This document shows positions 22,463 to 32,934 of a DNA stretch of 64,000 nt, one piece after another (position 1 is the stretch's first letter; each line of letters begins with the position of its first letter). The stretch covers positions 192,207,741 through 192,271,740 of the forward strand of contig CM041465.1 of the NCBI GenBank assembly GCA_023213395.1. Direction: 5' to 3'. The position numbers and the translations under genes were made by a program. The stretch is from Cycas panzhihuaensis. Lineage: Eukaryota > Cycadophyta. The notes under the pieces were generated by a model, which ran no database searches, was not told where the DNA came from, and was given only the letters and a program-made list of their open reading frames with translations.

Positions 22463-23286
22463 TGTTGGAGTATAAAATGATCCTATGGCTGTGAGAGGAC
22501 CAGAGGTAGGTCAAGCAACCTGAGTTGTGTAGGTATGGACCGTACGGAGGTACGCACGAGGCAAAACGGTAGAGAAATCAAAGATTCGGCACGTGTGACA
22601 AAAGCGTGCACGGAATAGTGCGTATGATGATACGCACCAGCGGTGAAATGTAATCGAGCGTAAGCTGACGCATGACTCAAAGGGACCAGTGAAGGCTGTG
22701 GAGTCGCTAAACATACGCATTTTGACGTGCGGATACAAAGAATAATTAATTAAGTGCCTAAACAAGTGATTAATGAAAGGGTATGATGAAGAATACGGTT
22801 ATGATAGGTCATAACCCTTCAGCCAAAAGGTACCAACATGAGTACTTAAGGAGGTACGCATGAACCACCAGGTTAGGGTGAGAGCCGACTATCAAAGGTA
22901 CGCAAAGGTGCGGAAGTCAGCACATATGACACGATTGAGCAAAGATTGTATGATAAGTACCATCCGAGTACGCATATGTAATGAAGGAATGTATCTTTGG
23001 AATGCTCAGGAATGCATTCCAGCCTTTGTGTAATTAAACTGATTACTTAATAAAAGGAAAAGTTACATGGAAAATGGTGTATTCTTTGTGTTGTGATGAT
23101 GAATTACTGAGTATGTGTTGATTTCTGTACTACTGTGTACCATTGTGATAGAATTCTGTGAAATATATGTGGAATGTATGTGAATGACCATGTTGACAGC
23201 ATCCTGAACTAGACTATAGCACTGTGTAACCTTGACAAGTGTAAGAGGTATCTTGTAAGTGTAATAAGATACCTCATAAGTCAACA
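22463..23286 (+). repeat. 5' LTR of Gypsy-1
   Basis: 824 bp, TGTTGGAGTATAAAATG to AGTCAACA. Rich in GTACG-containing words (GGTACGCA, TACGCAC). Near the 3' part an AATAAA occurs (about 23049), a possible polyadenylation signal. It differs from the 3' LTR mostly within about 22555-22660. Confidence 0.92.
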
Positions 23287-23300
23287 TTGGTTCCATTGCC
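23287..23300 (+). promoter_or_regulatory. Candidate primer binding site of Gypsy-1
   Basis: TTGGTTCCATTGCC follows the LTR directly. The TGG start fits a tRNA 3' CCA. The remainder partly resembles the TGGCGCCGTTGCC site used by many plant Gypsy elements (Asp tRNA), with three differences. The tRNA assignment is therefore unsure. Confidence 0.5.
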
Positions 23301-23426
23301 TACGTCCGTTGAGGAGGGACAGGGCATAGGGGTTTCAAAGAAAAGAATGTGTAAACGGTAGAGGACCCTGGATGCCGTCGTGATGGCGGGCTGTAACTAA
23401 GCCACCGGCAGCCAAGGGACCTTCCA

Positions 23427-25291
23427 ATGCCACCTAAGAGGCCTTCAAGGTCGGAGGAGCCCCAGAAGGATACTTCACCCAAGGAAAAGGAGACCAGCAG
23501 ACAAAGGGCATTAAGATGGTCGAAGGAAGCAAAACTCAGAAGGGCGAGGAGATTAAGTTCGCAAAATAACGAGACTAAGGGATAATCCGTTGAAGGATCT
23601 GAGGCAAGTGGAGCCCAAACACCTCAGGAAGAGGAAACTAATGGCGAATGCATGGTATTGACACTAGCCCTAATCAGAGATGATTTGTTTAGCCTGGAGA
23701 TTGAAGGGAAACCAAAAGTGGATGATAAACATCAAGAAACCTTAAAAGAGGGAAGTGTACCAGTGGAGGATAGTCTGAAGGATCCAAGTGACAGCGAAAA
23801 GAAGGCGGAGGAAGGTCCCTCGGCATATTGGGAGAATAAGCTAACGAGATAGCTTTTTGAAGATTCAATAGAAAGGGGATCTGATCAATCGTATATTACA
23901 GTGACACCATTGACTATACAAGTTCCAGGTGTAGTGGAACCCATACACATCAAAACTCCATTCAAGAATCCGCTATTTGGGAAAGATAATACAGCGATAG
24001 GCACTCCAAGTGCATCCCCGAAGGAGGGGAGAAAGAAAAAATCACCACCAGGTGGGGGACAGTTGCAATTTCCCAAAATGGATAATTATAGAGACTTTGG
24101 GAAACCGATTTTTAATGATACTTCAAACGCAACAGAGCATGTGTATCTCTTTCAGAATCTTATTGATGTAAAAAAGATCACAGACGAAGACGAAATCAAA
24201 GCATGATTTGCCTGTATGTTGAGAGGAGTACCCTTGGCATGGTACAAAGAAACAAACAAGAATGAGCCATGGGTTAAGCTTAAGAAAGCATTCGAGGAAA
24301 GATTTCAAAAGTTTTGCAGTAATGAAGCAGTGGAAATCGCATTAAAAGAAATCAGACAAAGGCCGGGAGAATCCGTCCTAACCTACATTAGCAAAATGAA
24401 AATCATTGTGGCCAGCATGATTAACGAGACGATAACAGATCACAATATGAAAAACTACTTTGTAAGAGGGTTGAATGAGAAATTAAGAGCCACGATGCAT
24501 GCTCATCCACTGAAATCGTTTAAGAATGCCCAAGATCTAGCGTTAGATTTTGAAATGGAAATGGACGCACAGGCAGGAGGACAAGACTCCCTGCTGCTGA
24601 GATTACAAGATGACATTAGAGAATTGAAGCAAAATCAGTATAACCGACCCTTGTTCTAGGTAGGGGTAGCAGAAGAGGAATCAGAGTTGGAAGCGTTAAG
24701 AAAAGAGGTGGCCAGATTAAAAATTAGAAATAATCGAGAAGAAGAAGAAATACTGAAAAAGAAAGATCATGTCGGAAGAATAACTAAATGGTGCCACATC
24801 TGTGAAGAGAATTCACATACCACCAAGGAATGTGAATTGAACTTAAAAAATAGAGTGTTGCACCAACAAGACAGATGGTGTCATATATGCGATGTTGATA
24901 CACATACAACCAAGGATTGTTTCTACAATTCAGGGGAAAGGCCTTCAGAGGATGAGGTAGGGGAAGGGGAGGCAACCCACCTCGGAATGTTTGTACAACG
25001 AGGGGCGCACAAGAGCCCTCGAGGAAAAAACCACCAATGGGTAGATGCCTCATCTATCTACAGTTTGGGCACTGGAAGTCAGAATGCCCAACAAAGCAAG
25101 AATATGAACAGAAGCCATTCGTATATAATAACTGTGGTCCAAGTGACCACAAAACAGAAGATTGCAAAGGAAAGGCTAAAGCGACCAACCTGATGACAAT
25201 CATACCGGAAACAAAAAATATCAAACTACAAAATAAACAGAAAGAGAAATTGAATGAAGGATATATGGATCCACTGACAGAAATGGATTGA
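23427..25291 (+). pseudogene. Gypsy-1 gag with four zinc-knuckle motifs
   Basis: The first in-frame ATG (23427, MPPKRPSRSEEPQ) starts the frame that continues into pol. A basic/acidic N-terminus is followed by the retrotransposon gag domain (about 24100-24580: LRGVPLAWYKE, WVKLKKAFEERF, LNEKLRATM), a coiled-coil-like stretch (24690-24760) and zinc-knuckle positions at 24792-24833 and 24879-24920 (both intact CX2CX4HX4C). Two more at 25046-25087 and 25124-25165 each have one Cys changed to Tyr. In-frame stops: 23583, 23850, 24204, 24657. The stretch 25037-25291 is read in another frame, then the original frame returns at 25317. Gag would build the particle and bind genomic RNA. Confidence 0.88.
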
Positions 25292-25316
25292 TACAGAAAA
25301 GCAAAACAAGTATTGT

Positions 25317-25910
25317 ATGGGTAAACCGGAGACCAAATACGTATATGTACGAAAAAATAAACAGAAGGAAAAAGAAAATCTACCAGAAGAACCTAAGGTG
25401 CAACCTCAAATGGTGCAAATGGAGGAACTTTTTAAAGGATTGCTAGTAGAGGATATTCCCAGAATGTTGATGCTAATGGAAAATTTGGTAAAGCAGCTAT
25501 AGTTGACCATTCCTCTATGTCAAGTTATCGATTGGATCAAAGGAGGAGTATTACAGCGGGGAATCACCAAGAGTCTGAAGCAAATCATACCATCGTTTGA
25601 TATGGATCCGATGGTAACCATGACAGTCTTGGGAGAAACATTACCACGGGTAATCGTTGATGGAGGCGCAGTAGTAAACGTGTTACCAGCTTCGACATGG
25701 CATAAACTGGGAAGCCCGAAGCTGGAAGCGGCAACCTATTCGTTGAAATTGGCTAACGAACTATTGGTACGACCTATGAGGAGATTGGCTGACATCAAGG
25801 TAGATGTGGCAAGGATAGTGGTGCGAATCGACTTCACAATCGTAGAAACGGAGAAAGGGGCAACACCCTATCCAGCACTCTTGGGGAAGCCATGGTTGTA
25901 TAAAACGTAA
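25317..25910 (+). pseudogene. Gypsy-1 aspartic protease
   Basis: In the gag frame. The retropepsin-type motif VIVDGGAVVNVLP (about 25652-25690) has the catalytic Asp followed by GG in place of the usual SG or TG. PALLGKPWLYKT near the end matches plant Gypsy proteases (usually LGRPWL). Stops at 25500 and 25908. It would cleave the polyprotein during maturation. Confidence 0.82.
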
Positions 25911-27405
25911 TGCCTCCAGAATTGGAAGAATGTAACCTTCACATTATCAGACAATGGAAATAAAGTAGTATTGCCAATGCTAGGAAGAAGCTCGATTGAA
26001 ATGATTCCAGATGAGGGATCCAGTATAACGGTTACGAGCGACACAACATTCTCTTCCATTGGGGAAGAACATCTCTATCATACGGCAGAAGAGCCCACCA
26101 CATCAACCAATCACCAGCAAGAAGAACCGACATATTTTGAGAGATATACTGACTCTCTGGACGACGAACACGGTATGAGATTCGTGAATTACTGCTCACA
26201 GATGCGTGAAGTAAACTCTTCTTCTTATAGATGTAATTTGTTATCTAAATGTATATCTACAGACATTGATAATAATTCAGATTCTTTTGAATATATACTA
26301 ACTAACGATAGTTTAAGGGATGACAATAACCTAGACCAACAAACCCCTAGTTTATCTAATAATTTTTGTAGTTTTTTTGTAGTTAATAGTAATCCTAACA
26401 TCCCATCTACTTCAGGCGTGGGTCCTGAGGTAGATTCCTTATCCCCCTCCTTATTACAACCTGAGGAAGGAAGTAATATTCCTTCCTCCTCTTCCTTAGA
26501 GGTACACCCACCCAGCCACAGATCTCTTCTAATCATTGGCGCCAAAACCAAGGAAATGGAAGGAGGATTGCTGGTAAGTACTTCTAATGATTCTGGTCTA
26601 GATAGTAGAGTCATCATCCTAGAGGAAATAAACCATTAAATTTACATTGGGAACTATGTTAAACCATTCTATGGGGAGCAGTTATATGAGACTACCCATT
26701 TAACACATTGTGTTGAGTATTGGATGGAACATGGGAATTGGGATAAAACCCAATAGCAATAGGACTTAGTACTAACCTTACGAGGAAAAGCTTGGTACTA
26801 GTACCTATCCCACTGAGCCACTCTTAGAAATTGGAAGGATTTACAAACGATGTTTCGAATTCAATTCGATCATCCAACACAACTAACCATTTCAGTATTC
26901 TATGTAGGTCACAATCCTAGGGAACACATACATAAATGTAAAAAAAAATGGAGATCTTTAAGTATACCTAAACAGAATTTGCCTAACTATTTTTACCATA
27001 CCTTGGGAAGAGTAGCAAAGGACTGGTTCCTAGGGAAGGAACAAAATTTAGATGTGACATGGGAAAACTTAAAGAAATCCTTCATATAAACCTTTAAGCA
27101 TACTTCTCATAACAAAGAAATAGATAAAATCCTAAAACATATTAGAGTAATGAGTATAAAATTAGAACAAAACCTAACAGATCAAGAAGAGGTAGAATCT
27201 ACACATAGTGAAGAAGAAGAAGTTATGAACTATCCTACAGAATTTACAGAATTCAATGTTGGAGAAAGAAAGCTAGAAGACGCTCCAGGATACAAAACCG
27301 GAAATACAGAAGATGTGGATGTAACAAAGTTGAAAACTACAGAGATTAATGTTGGCAGTCATGCTAATCCTAAATTCATTTGAATTGGAAACTATTGGGA
27401 TCCTT
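25911..27405 (+). pseudogene. Gypsy-1 coding spacer between protease and RT, gag-like segments
   Basis: About 1.5 kb stays in the gag-pol frame. The first half (25971-26639) is acidic and Ser/Pro-rich, probably disordered. The second half has two patches that look like weak copies of the gag core: 26778-26865 (LTLRGKAWY ... NWKDLQTMFRIQF) and 26981-27089 (NYFYHTLGRVAKDW ... TWENLKKSF), compared with true gag MLRGVPLAWY ... WVKLKKAFEERF. An acidic stretch follows (27180-27240). Stops at 26637, 26754, 26760, 26799, 26814, 27087, 27381 and 27405. Gypsy-2 has the same spacer. I do not know its role; the gag resemblance is my reading of short motifs. Confidence 0.65.
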
Positions 27406-27413
27406 AGACAGTA

Positions 27414-28790
27414 GTGGAAGCCCATCAGTTATTTGAGGAATTCCGTGACGTATTTGCATGGTCGTATAAGAACCTGAAAGGCATTCCTCCTGAGATAGGA
27501 ATGCATCACATTGACTTAGTGGAAGATGCGAAACCGGTGAAACAGAGGCCATACCGGATGAATCTGAGATATAAAGAAAAAGTGAAAGCTAAACTTGACA
27601 AAATGTTGGAAGCGGGTTATATTTATGAAATTGACTACAGTGACTGGGTGAGCCCTGTAGTAGTGGTTCCCAAGAAAAATAGAAAAATTTGCGTCTGTGT
27701 AGACTACAGACAGTTGAATAAGGTAACAAAGAAGGATCGATTCCCGTTACCTTTTACAGAGGATATTCTAGAAGCAGTGGGAGGAAATGAGATTTACTCC
27801 TTCACAGACGGATTCAACGAGTACAATCAAGTGCAGATTACCTCGAAGGATCAGGCAAAAACCACATTCGTAACAGAATGGGGAACATACACATACAAAG
27901 TGATGCCATTCGGTCTCACGAATGCACCAGCTACATTTTAGTGAATTGTAATTAATATCTTTCGGAAGTTTATTGGAGAAAAAGTTGTTGTATTCCTAGA
28001 CGATTGGACGTTGTATGGACTGATGAAAGATCACATGGAGAATCTGAGGGAAATGTTACAAACGTGCCGGGAAAACAAGTTGTGTCTCAATCCAGAAAAG
28101 TGTACCTTCCTGGTACCCTTTAGAAACTTATTAGGGCATATAGTCAGCAAGGAAGGATTGCTGACAGATCTAGCAAAAATATCTGCCATTCTGCACTTCC
28201 CCACGCCACTCACGAGAAAGCAACTGAAAGGTTTTTTGGGATTAACGGGATACTATAGAAAGTTTATCAGGGGGTATACATACATATCTGGACCTCTAGA
28301 AGAGTTGTTGAAAAAGAATATTGAATGGGCATGGATAGAAGAACAGCAACAAGCGTTCGAAACATTGAAACAAGCCATCGTAGCAGCACATATAATGCGA
28401 TTCCCAGATTGGAAGAAGACTTTTTACGTACATGTGGATGCATCGTAATATGCCATTGGATGCGTATTGGCACAAGCCAGTGACGATAAAACAGATCATC
28501 CAATCTACTTCGCCAGTCGAAAACTCACAAGAGCTGAGCAGAATTATACGACGACAGAGAGGGAAGCACTCGGCATGGTATACGCGTTGCAAAAGTTTCG
28601 ACACTATTTATTATCAAATCCATTCTTGTTTTCCGTTGATCACCAAGCGTTGATGTATTTGGTGAATAAACCGATTATGCGAGGACGAATCAGTAGGTGG
28701 TTGATGTTGTTTCAAGAATTTTCTTTCAAAGTCATTGTAAAACCCGACAAAGCCCATATTATCCCCGATCAGTTATCAAGAATTAAAAAC
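27414..28790 (+). pseudogene. Gypsy-1 reverse transcriptase and RNase H
   Basis: RT begins near FAWSYKNLKGIPPEIGMH. It has VCVDYRQLNKVTKKDRFPLP, then YSFTDGF (catalytic Asp), MPFGLTNAPATF, and a catalytic VVVFLDD box (usual form YxDD). FLGLTGYYRKFIRGY follows. RNase H starts at VHVDAS (28431) and runs through YFASRKLTRAEQNYTTTERE and VDHQAL to IPDQLSRIK. Stops at 27939, 27942 and 28446. The enzyme would copy the element RNA into DNA in cytoplasmic particles. Confidence 0.92.
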
Positions 28791-30116
28791 AGAGAAAAAG
28801 CGACAGGGGTGCCAGACGATTTTCCAGATGCAGTTTTGTTCAGTGTGGAAGCCGTTCCAACGGACTGGTATGAGGGAATACCAGAATATCTAGCAATCGG
28901 AGAAATATCAGCAGAATTGGATCGTACGGGGAAAAGAAATTTTATCAGAAAACCGGAGCCATATCAACTCATCAATGGAGAGTCATACAAATTGGGGCCA
29001 GACGACGTGTTACGACGTTGTGTTTGACCGCACGAGATAAACCAGATCATGTCACAGGTACACGAAGGAGTAGCGGGTGGCCACATGGGGAAATTGGCCA
29101 CATGGCAGAAGATTTTGATGTCTGGGTTCTGGTGGCCGTCTATGTTCGAGGATGTCAAAAAGTGGATTCAAGCGTGCAACTATTGCCAACGGGTGGGGAA
29201 ACCTAATCGACAAGATTTCCAACCTTTACATCATATTTTACCTTTGGCACCATTTGAGAAATGGGGGCTCGACTTCATGGGGCGAATCAAACCAGCCGCG
29301 CGTAGATCGAAAGCTCGATACATCCTGGTGGCAACCGACTACACGACAAAGTGGGTAGAAGCGCGCGCGTTACGAAAAGCCGATGCAGAAAGCACAGCGA
29401 GATTTCTATATGAGGTAGTGATTACACGATTTAGATGCCCCTTGGAGATCGTAAGTGACCAAGGCGCCTACTTCCTCAATCAAACTATCGAAACACTGAC
29501 ATCAGCATTTATGATTAGCCATCGGAAATCTACTCCATACTACCCGAGAGCCAATGGTCAAGCAGAAAGTTTGAACAAGATAATCGAGAATTGCTTGCAG
29601 AAGATATGCGACATCGGCAGATCTAATTGGGCCGAGAAATTACCATCTGTGCTATGGGCATTTCGATCGACATACAAGAGGTCAATTGGATAGACTCCAT
29701 TCCAGCTTGTGTATGGCACAGAAGCCATCCTCTCAACAGAATTTGAGATACCCAGTCTACGAGTTGCGATGCAGTGTCGATTGGACGAACTCTAGTCTTT
29801 AGAACGACGATTAGAAGATTTAGTACGATTGGAAGAAAAACGACACATGGCAAACTGGTTGCAACATGTGGAGAAGTGGCAGCAAAAAGTATGGCACGAC
29901 CGCCATCTACGAAAACCTCAATTCAACGAAGGTGATCAAGTGTTGCTATACGACAGCAAATTCAAAACGCACACGGGTAAACTCAAGATGCAGTGGTTGG
30001 GACCATACATCGCAGAACGAATCTTTGAGAATGGATCGGTGCAGCTTCGAGAGATCGACGGACCTCTGCTACCAACTCGGGTAAACGGTAGCAGACTCAA
30101 GCCATATATTGAGTAG
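28791..30116 (+). pseudogene. Gypsy-1 integrase
   Basis: After a linker, the HHCC finger is HEGVAGGH ... CNYCQR (29060-29200). The catalytic core has GLDFMG, IVSDQGAYF and NGQAESLNK, giving the D,D,E set. The C-terminal module contains FNEGDQVLLYDSKF, the GPF/Y-like LGPYIAERIF and a final LKPYIE before TAG at 30114. No chromodomain follows. Stops at 29025, 29691 and 29793. Integrase would insert the cDNA into the chromosome. Confidence 0.9.
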
Positions 30117-30340
30117 CCAGTTTACTAGTCGGATCAACTAGTTGTACCATATCGTATTGCATGACATTGAGGCACAACCAAATGCCTTGATACCTAGCCA
30201 TGATCCAGTTCGGTATGGATACAAAAAAGGAAAAAAAATTGGAAAAAAAATAAAAAACAACCATAAATCATCGCAGACATAAGTAACAACATCATAATCT
30301 GAGAAAATCAGAGGTAAATTCAACAGCATACAAGCAAAAT

Positions 30341-30790
30341 ACAATATACGTACCAAAAAGGTATGGTACCAGGTACGTACAGTTGAAAAAGTGATCAAAT
30401 TTAAAAAATACACTATACATACCAAGGAAATATATTGAAGTATACACAGTTTAAAAAAGTGACTCGAAATTACACTATACGTACCTGAAAAGTACGTAGT
30501 CAGGTACACACAATATAAACAAATTTTAAGTGGTTCAATTACATTATATGTACCTGAAAAGTATGCAGGCAGGTACGCACAGTGCAAAGAGAAGTAAGTT
30601 AAATAAACTACATTATACGTACCAAAAAAGTACGTAGTCAGGTATGCATAGTGGAAAATACACTCAAGTGCTCAGTTATATTCTATGTACCAAAAACGTA
30701 CGTAATCGAGTATGCATAATGGAAACTCTTAACACTATATGTGCCGAGGGCACGTATAAGACAAAAATCTACAAAACGACAAATCATTGC
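30341..30790. repeat. ~55-69-bp tandem repeats with GTACG palindromes, about seven units
   Basis: Units begin at about 30341, 30410, 30472, 30541, 30610, 30677 and 30732, spaced 55 to 69 bp. Each starts like ACATTATACGTACC and has a second inverted GGTAC a short way on, so every unit could form a small hairpin. The array lies in the untranslated linker between pol and the extra ORF. Related GTACG words are abundant in the LTRs. Confidence 0.83.
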
Positions 30791-30939
30791 GTACTTGTGA
30801 GCATTCATGTGTAGTACGCAGAGCAGAACGGACTCTGAAAAATTCGTCAGGCATCCGTATGGCACGAAACGCAAAGAATTCACTCCGGTACGCATCGCAG
30901 TACGTAAAGACATAAAAATGGCAAGCATTCCTTAGAGGT

Positions 30940-32008
30940 ATGTACGTAGGGTTCCGGTTTGTACGCTTAGGTTACTTGTCTTATTTCTGGGACTCCACAG
31001 CCATCATGAGGATAGTAGGGTACCAGGAGGCATACATACCTAAACTCAAGCAAGAGCTACAAGCCTTACCAGCTCAATTCCAGGCCAGGGTTAAACAAGC
31101 AGGTTGGGGAGACTACATCTACTGTAACCCTATGTATTATGATCCTGAACTCATGGACCAAATCCTAATAGCACTGAAGGAGGACAGTAAGAAGGCCAAA
31201 ATGGACGCAGACATAGTTCATACCATCACAAGGCTTCCAAATGAAGGAGAAGTTCCACTAGGAACCAAAAGACATCATGGATGTTAGACTTTAGTGGGTG
31301 GCCAAAGTGATCAATTCCAGGATTTTGTCCAAACGGAAGTACACCTACATTCAGGGAGGCATGATGCAGGTGTTGTTAAAAAGTCGGGATGGCGAAAAGC
31401 TGAATTGGTCTGAATTCTTGGCAGAGAATATGAGGCAGCAGCTCAAGGAGATTAGGACACACCCATTCCGACATCCCTCCTTGCTTTTGGCCATTCTATT
31501 CTATCAGTGTCCAGAGGTGCAGCTGACTAGGACTACTATCTCTCCTCGGGAGCCAATCATCAAATAGTGGGCAACAGAATTTTCAGACACAGTGAATAGC
31601 CCAGAAGCAAAGAGAAAAGTACAAAGACAAATGCAAAAAGTACTTACCTGGTTACAGAAGACACCAGGCACACCCATTCCCCTTCGGACAAAACAGGTTG
31701 TCCATAGACGAGGTAAGAGGAAGAAGGGAGAAGAAGAATTAGAGGAGGAGGAAGAAGAAGCAAAAGCCTCCTGGGAAGAATGGGAAGACTTCCCTCAGGC
31801 AACAGAGGCAGGGGAACCTTCAGCACCTCCTACACCACAGGACAAAGCAGGACCCATCATTCAATTAATTCAGGAGATGGAGGAAGGGTATAAGGTTGAG
31901 ATAGCCGCCCTTCAAGACAAAATAAAAGAGAATGATGCTATTATTGCCACCCTGACACAGATAAATGAAGAGATTTTGGGAGGACAAAGGCATCAGGAGT
32001 CGCCTTGA
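30940..32008 (+). pseudogene. Gypsy-1 extra 3' ORF (env-like / aORF position)
   Basis: About 356 codons in two frames: 30940-31287, then after a frameshift near 31285 a second frame from 31298 to 32008, broken by TAG at 31565. N-terminal half: globular, with NPMYYDPELMDQIL and RLPNEGEVPLG. Middle: WVAKVINSRILSKRKY and LNWSEFLAENM. C-terminal half: basic patch, long Glu run (31736-31762), Pro-rich segment, and a final coiled-coil-like helix. The middle recalls, from memory, the plant transposon-protein domain found in 3' ORFs of some Gypsy elements; this needs a profile search. No signal peptide or membrane segment, so a true envelope protein is unlikely. The same ORF exists in Gypsy-2. Confidence 0.72.
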
Positions 32009-32014
32009 GATAGA

Positions 32015-32026
32015 GCGGGGGAGGGA
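32015..32026 (+). promoter_or_regulatory. Polypurine tract of Gypsy-1
   Basis: GCGGGGGAGGGA lies 77 bp before the 3' LTR. It is the only strong purine run near the LTR; the distance is longer than usual, so the call is moderate. Confidence 0.5.
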
Positions 32027-32103
32027 TACCCCAAAATTTTAAAAATTTTTAGAGTTTTGTTGAGCAAGGATGCTCAAACCCATAATTGTTGACCCGGGAT
32101 AGA

Positions 32104-32929
32104 TGTTGGAGTATAAAATGATCCTATGGCTGTGAGAGGACCAAAGGTAGGTCAGGCAACCTGAGTTGTGTAGGTATGGACCATACGGAGGTACGCACGA
32201 GGCAAAATGACAGAGAAATCAACATTCTGGGTACGTATGACAGGTGCGTACCTAAAACGAATACGTATGACAGATACGTACCAACGACGGAACATAACTG
32301 AGCAGAAGCGGTACGCATGACTCAAAGGGACCAGTGAAGGTTTGTGGAGTTGTCAGACGTGCATACAGACGTACGGATATAAAGAATAATTAATTAAGTG
32401 TCTAAACAAGTGACTAATGAAAGGGTACGTATGACTGAAGAATACGATTATGACGGTCATAACCCTTCAGCCAAAAGGTACCAACATGAGTACTTAAGGA
32501 GGTACGCATGAACCACCAGGTTAGGGTAAGAGCTGACTATCAAAGGTACGCAAAGGTGTGGAAACCAGCACGTATGACAACCAGTTGGAGTAGCATTGTA
32601 TGATAAGTACCATCTGGGTATGCATATGTAACAGAAGGAATGTATGCTGCTGGAATGCATTCCAGCCTCTGTGTAATTAAACTGATTACTTAATAAAAGG
32701 AAGAGTTACGTGGAAAATGGTGTATTCTTTGTGTTGTGATGATGAATTGCTGAGTATGTGTTGATTTCTGTACTGTTGTGTACCATTGTGGTAGAATTCT
32801 GTGAAATATATGTGGAATGTATGTGAATGACCATGTTGACAGTATCCTGAACTAGACTATAGCACTGTGTAACCTTGACAAGTGTAAGAGGTATCTTGTA
32901 AGTGTAATAAGATACCCCCTAAGTCAACA
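32104..32929 (+). repeat. 3' LTR of Gypsy-1
   Basis: 826 bp, same ends as the 5' LTR, followed by the GTATT duplication at 32930-32934. Confidence 0.92.
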
Positions 32930-32934
32930 GTATT

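Larger units (their letters stand above)
22463..32929 (+). mobile_element. Gypsy-1: full-length Gypsy element with extra 3' ORF
   Basis: A structurally complete 10.5-kb element: LTRs 22463-23286 and 32104-32929 with TG...CA ends, identical GTATT duplications (22458-22462 and 32930-32934), a primer-site candidate, one gag-pol frame (23427-30116), a tandem-repeat region (30341-30790), a further ORF (30940-32008) and a polypurine tract. The order protease-RT-RNase H-integrase makes it Gypsy. No chromodomain was seen, and layout (long internal region, extra 3' ORF, repeats after pol) recalls the Athila/Tat branch; this placement is tentative. Dead by about 20 stops. It is inserted in the RNase H of Copia(-). 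Confidence 0.93.

Noticed and set aside
26225-26617. 130-codon minus-strand frame
   Set aside because: Shadow of the Ser/Pro-rich spacer in the Gypsy-1 pol frame.
30138-30587. 149-codon minus-strand frame with repeated YFSGTY-like words
   Set aside because: It reads the tandem-repeat array of Gypsy-1 backward. Unit spacing varies (62 and 69 bp) and no start context or homologue supports it; repeats easily create open frames.
30341-30790. Possible CRISPR-like array
   Set aside because: Adjacent imperfect repeats without unique spacers, inside a plant retrotransposon.
30940-32008. True retroviral-type envelope gene
   Set aside because: No signal peptide, membrane anchor or cleavage site is visible; only its position after pol is env-like.
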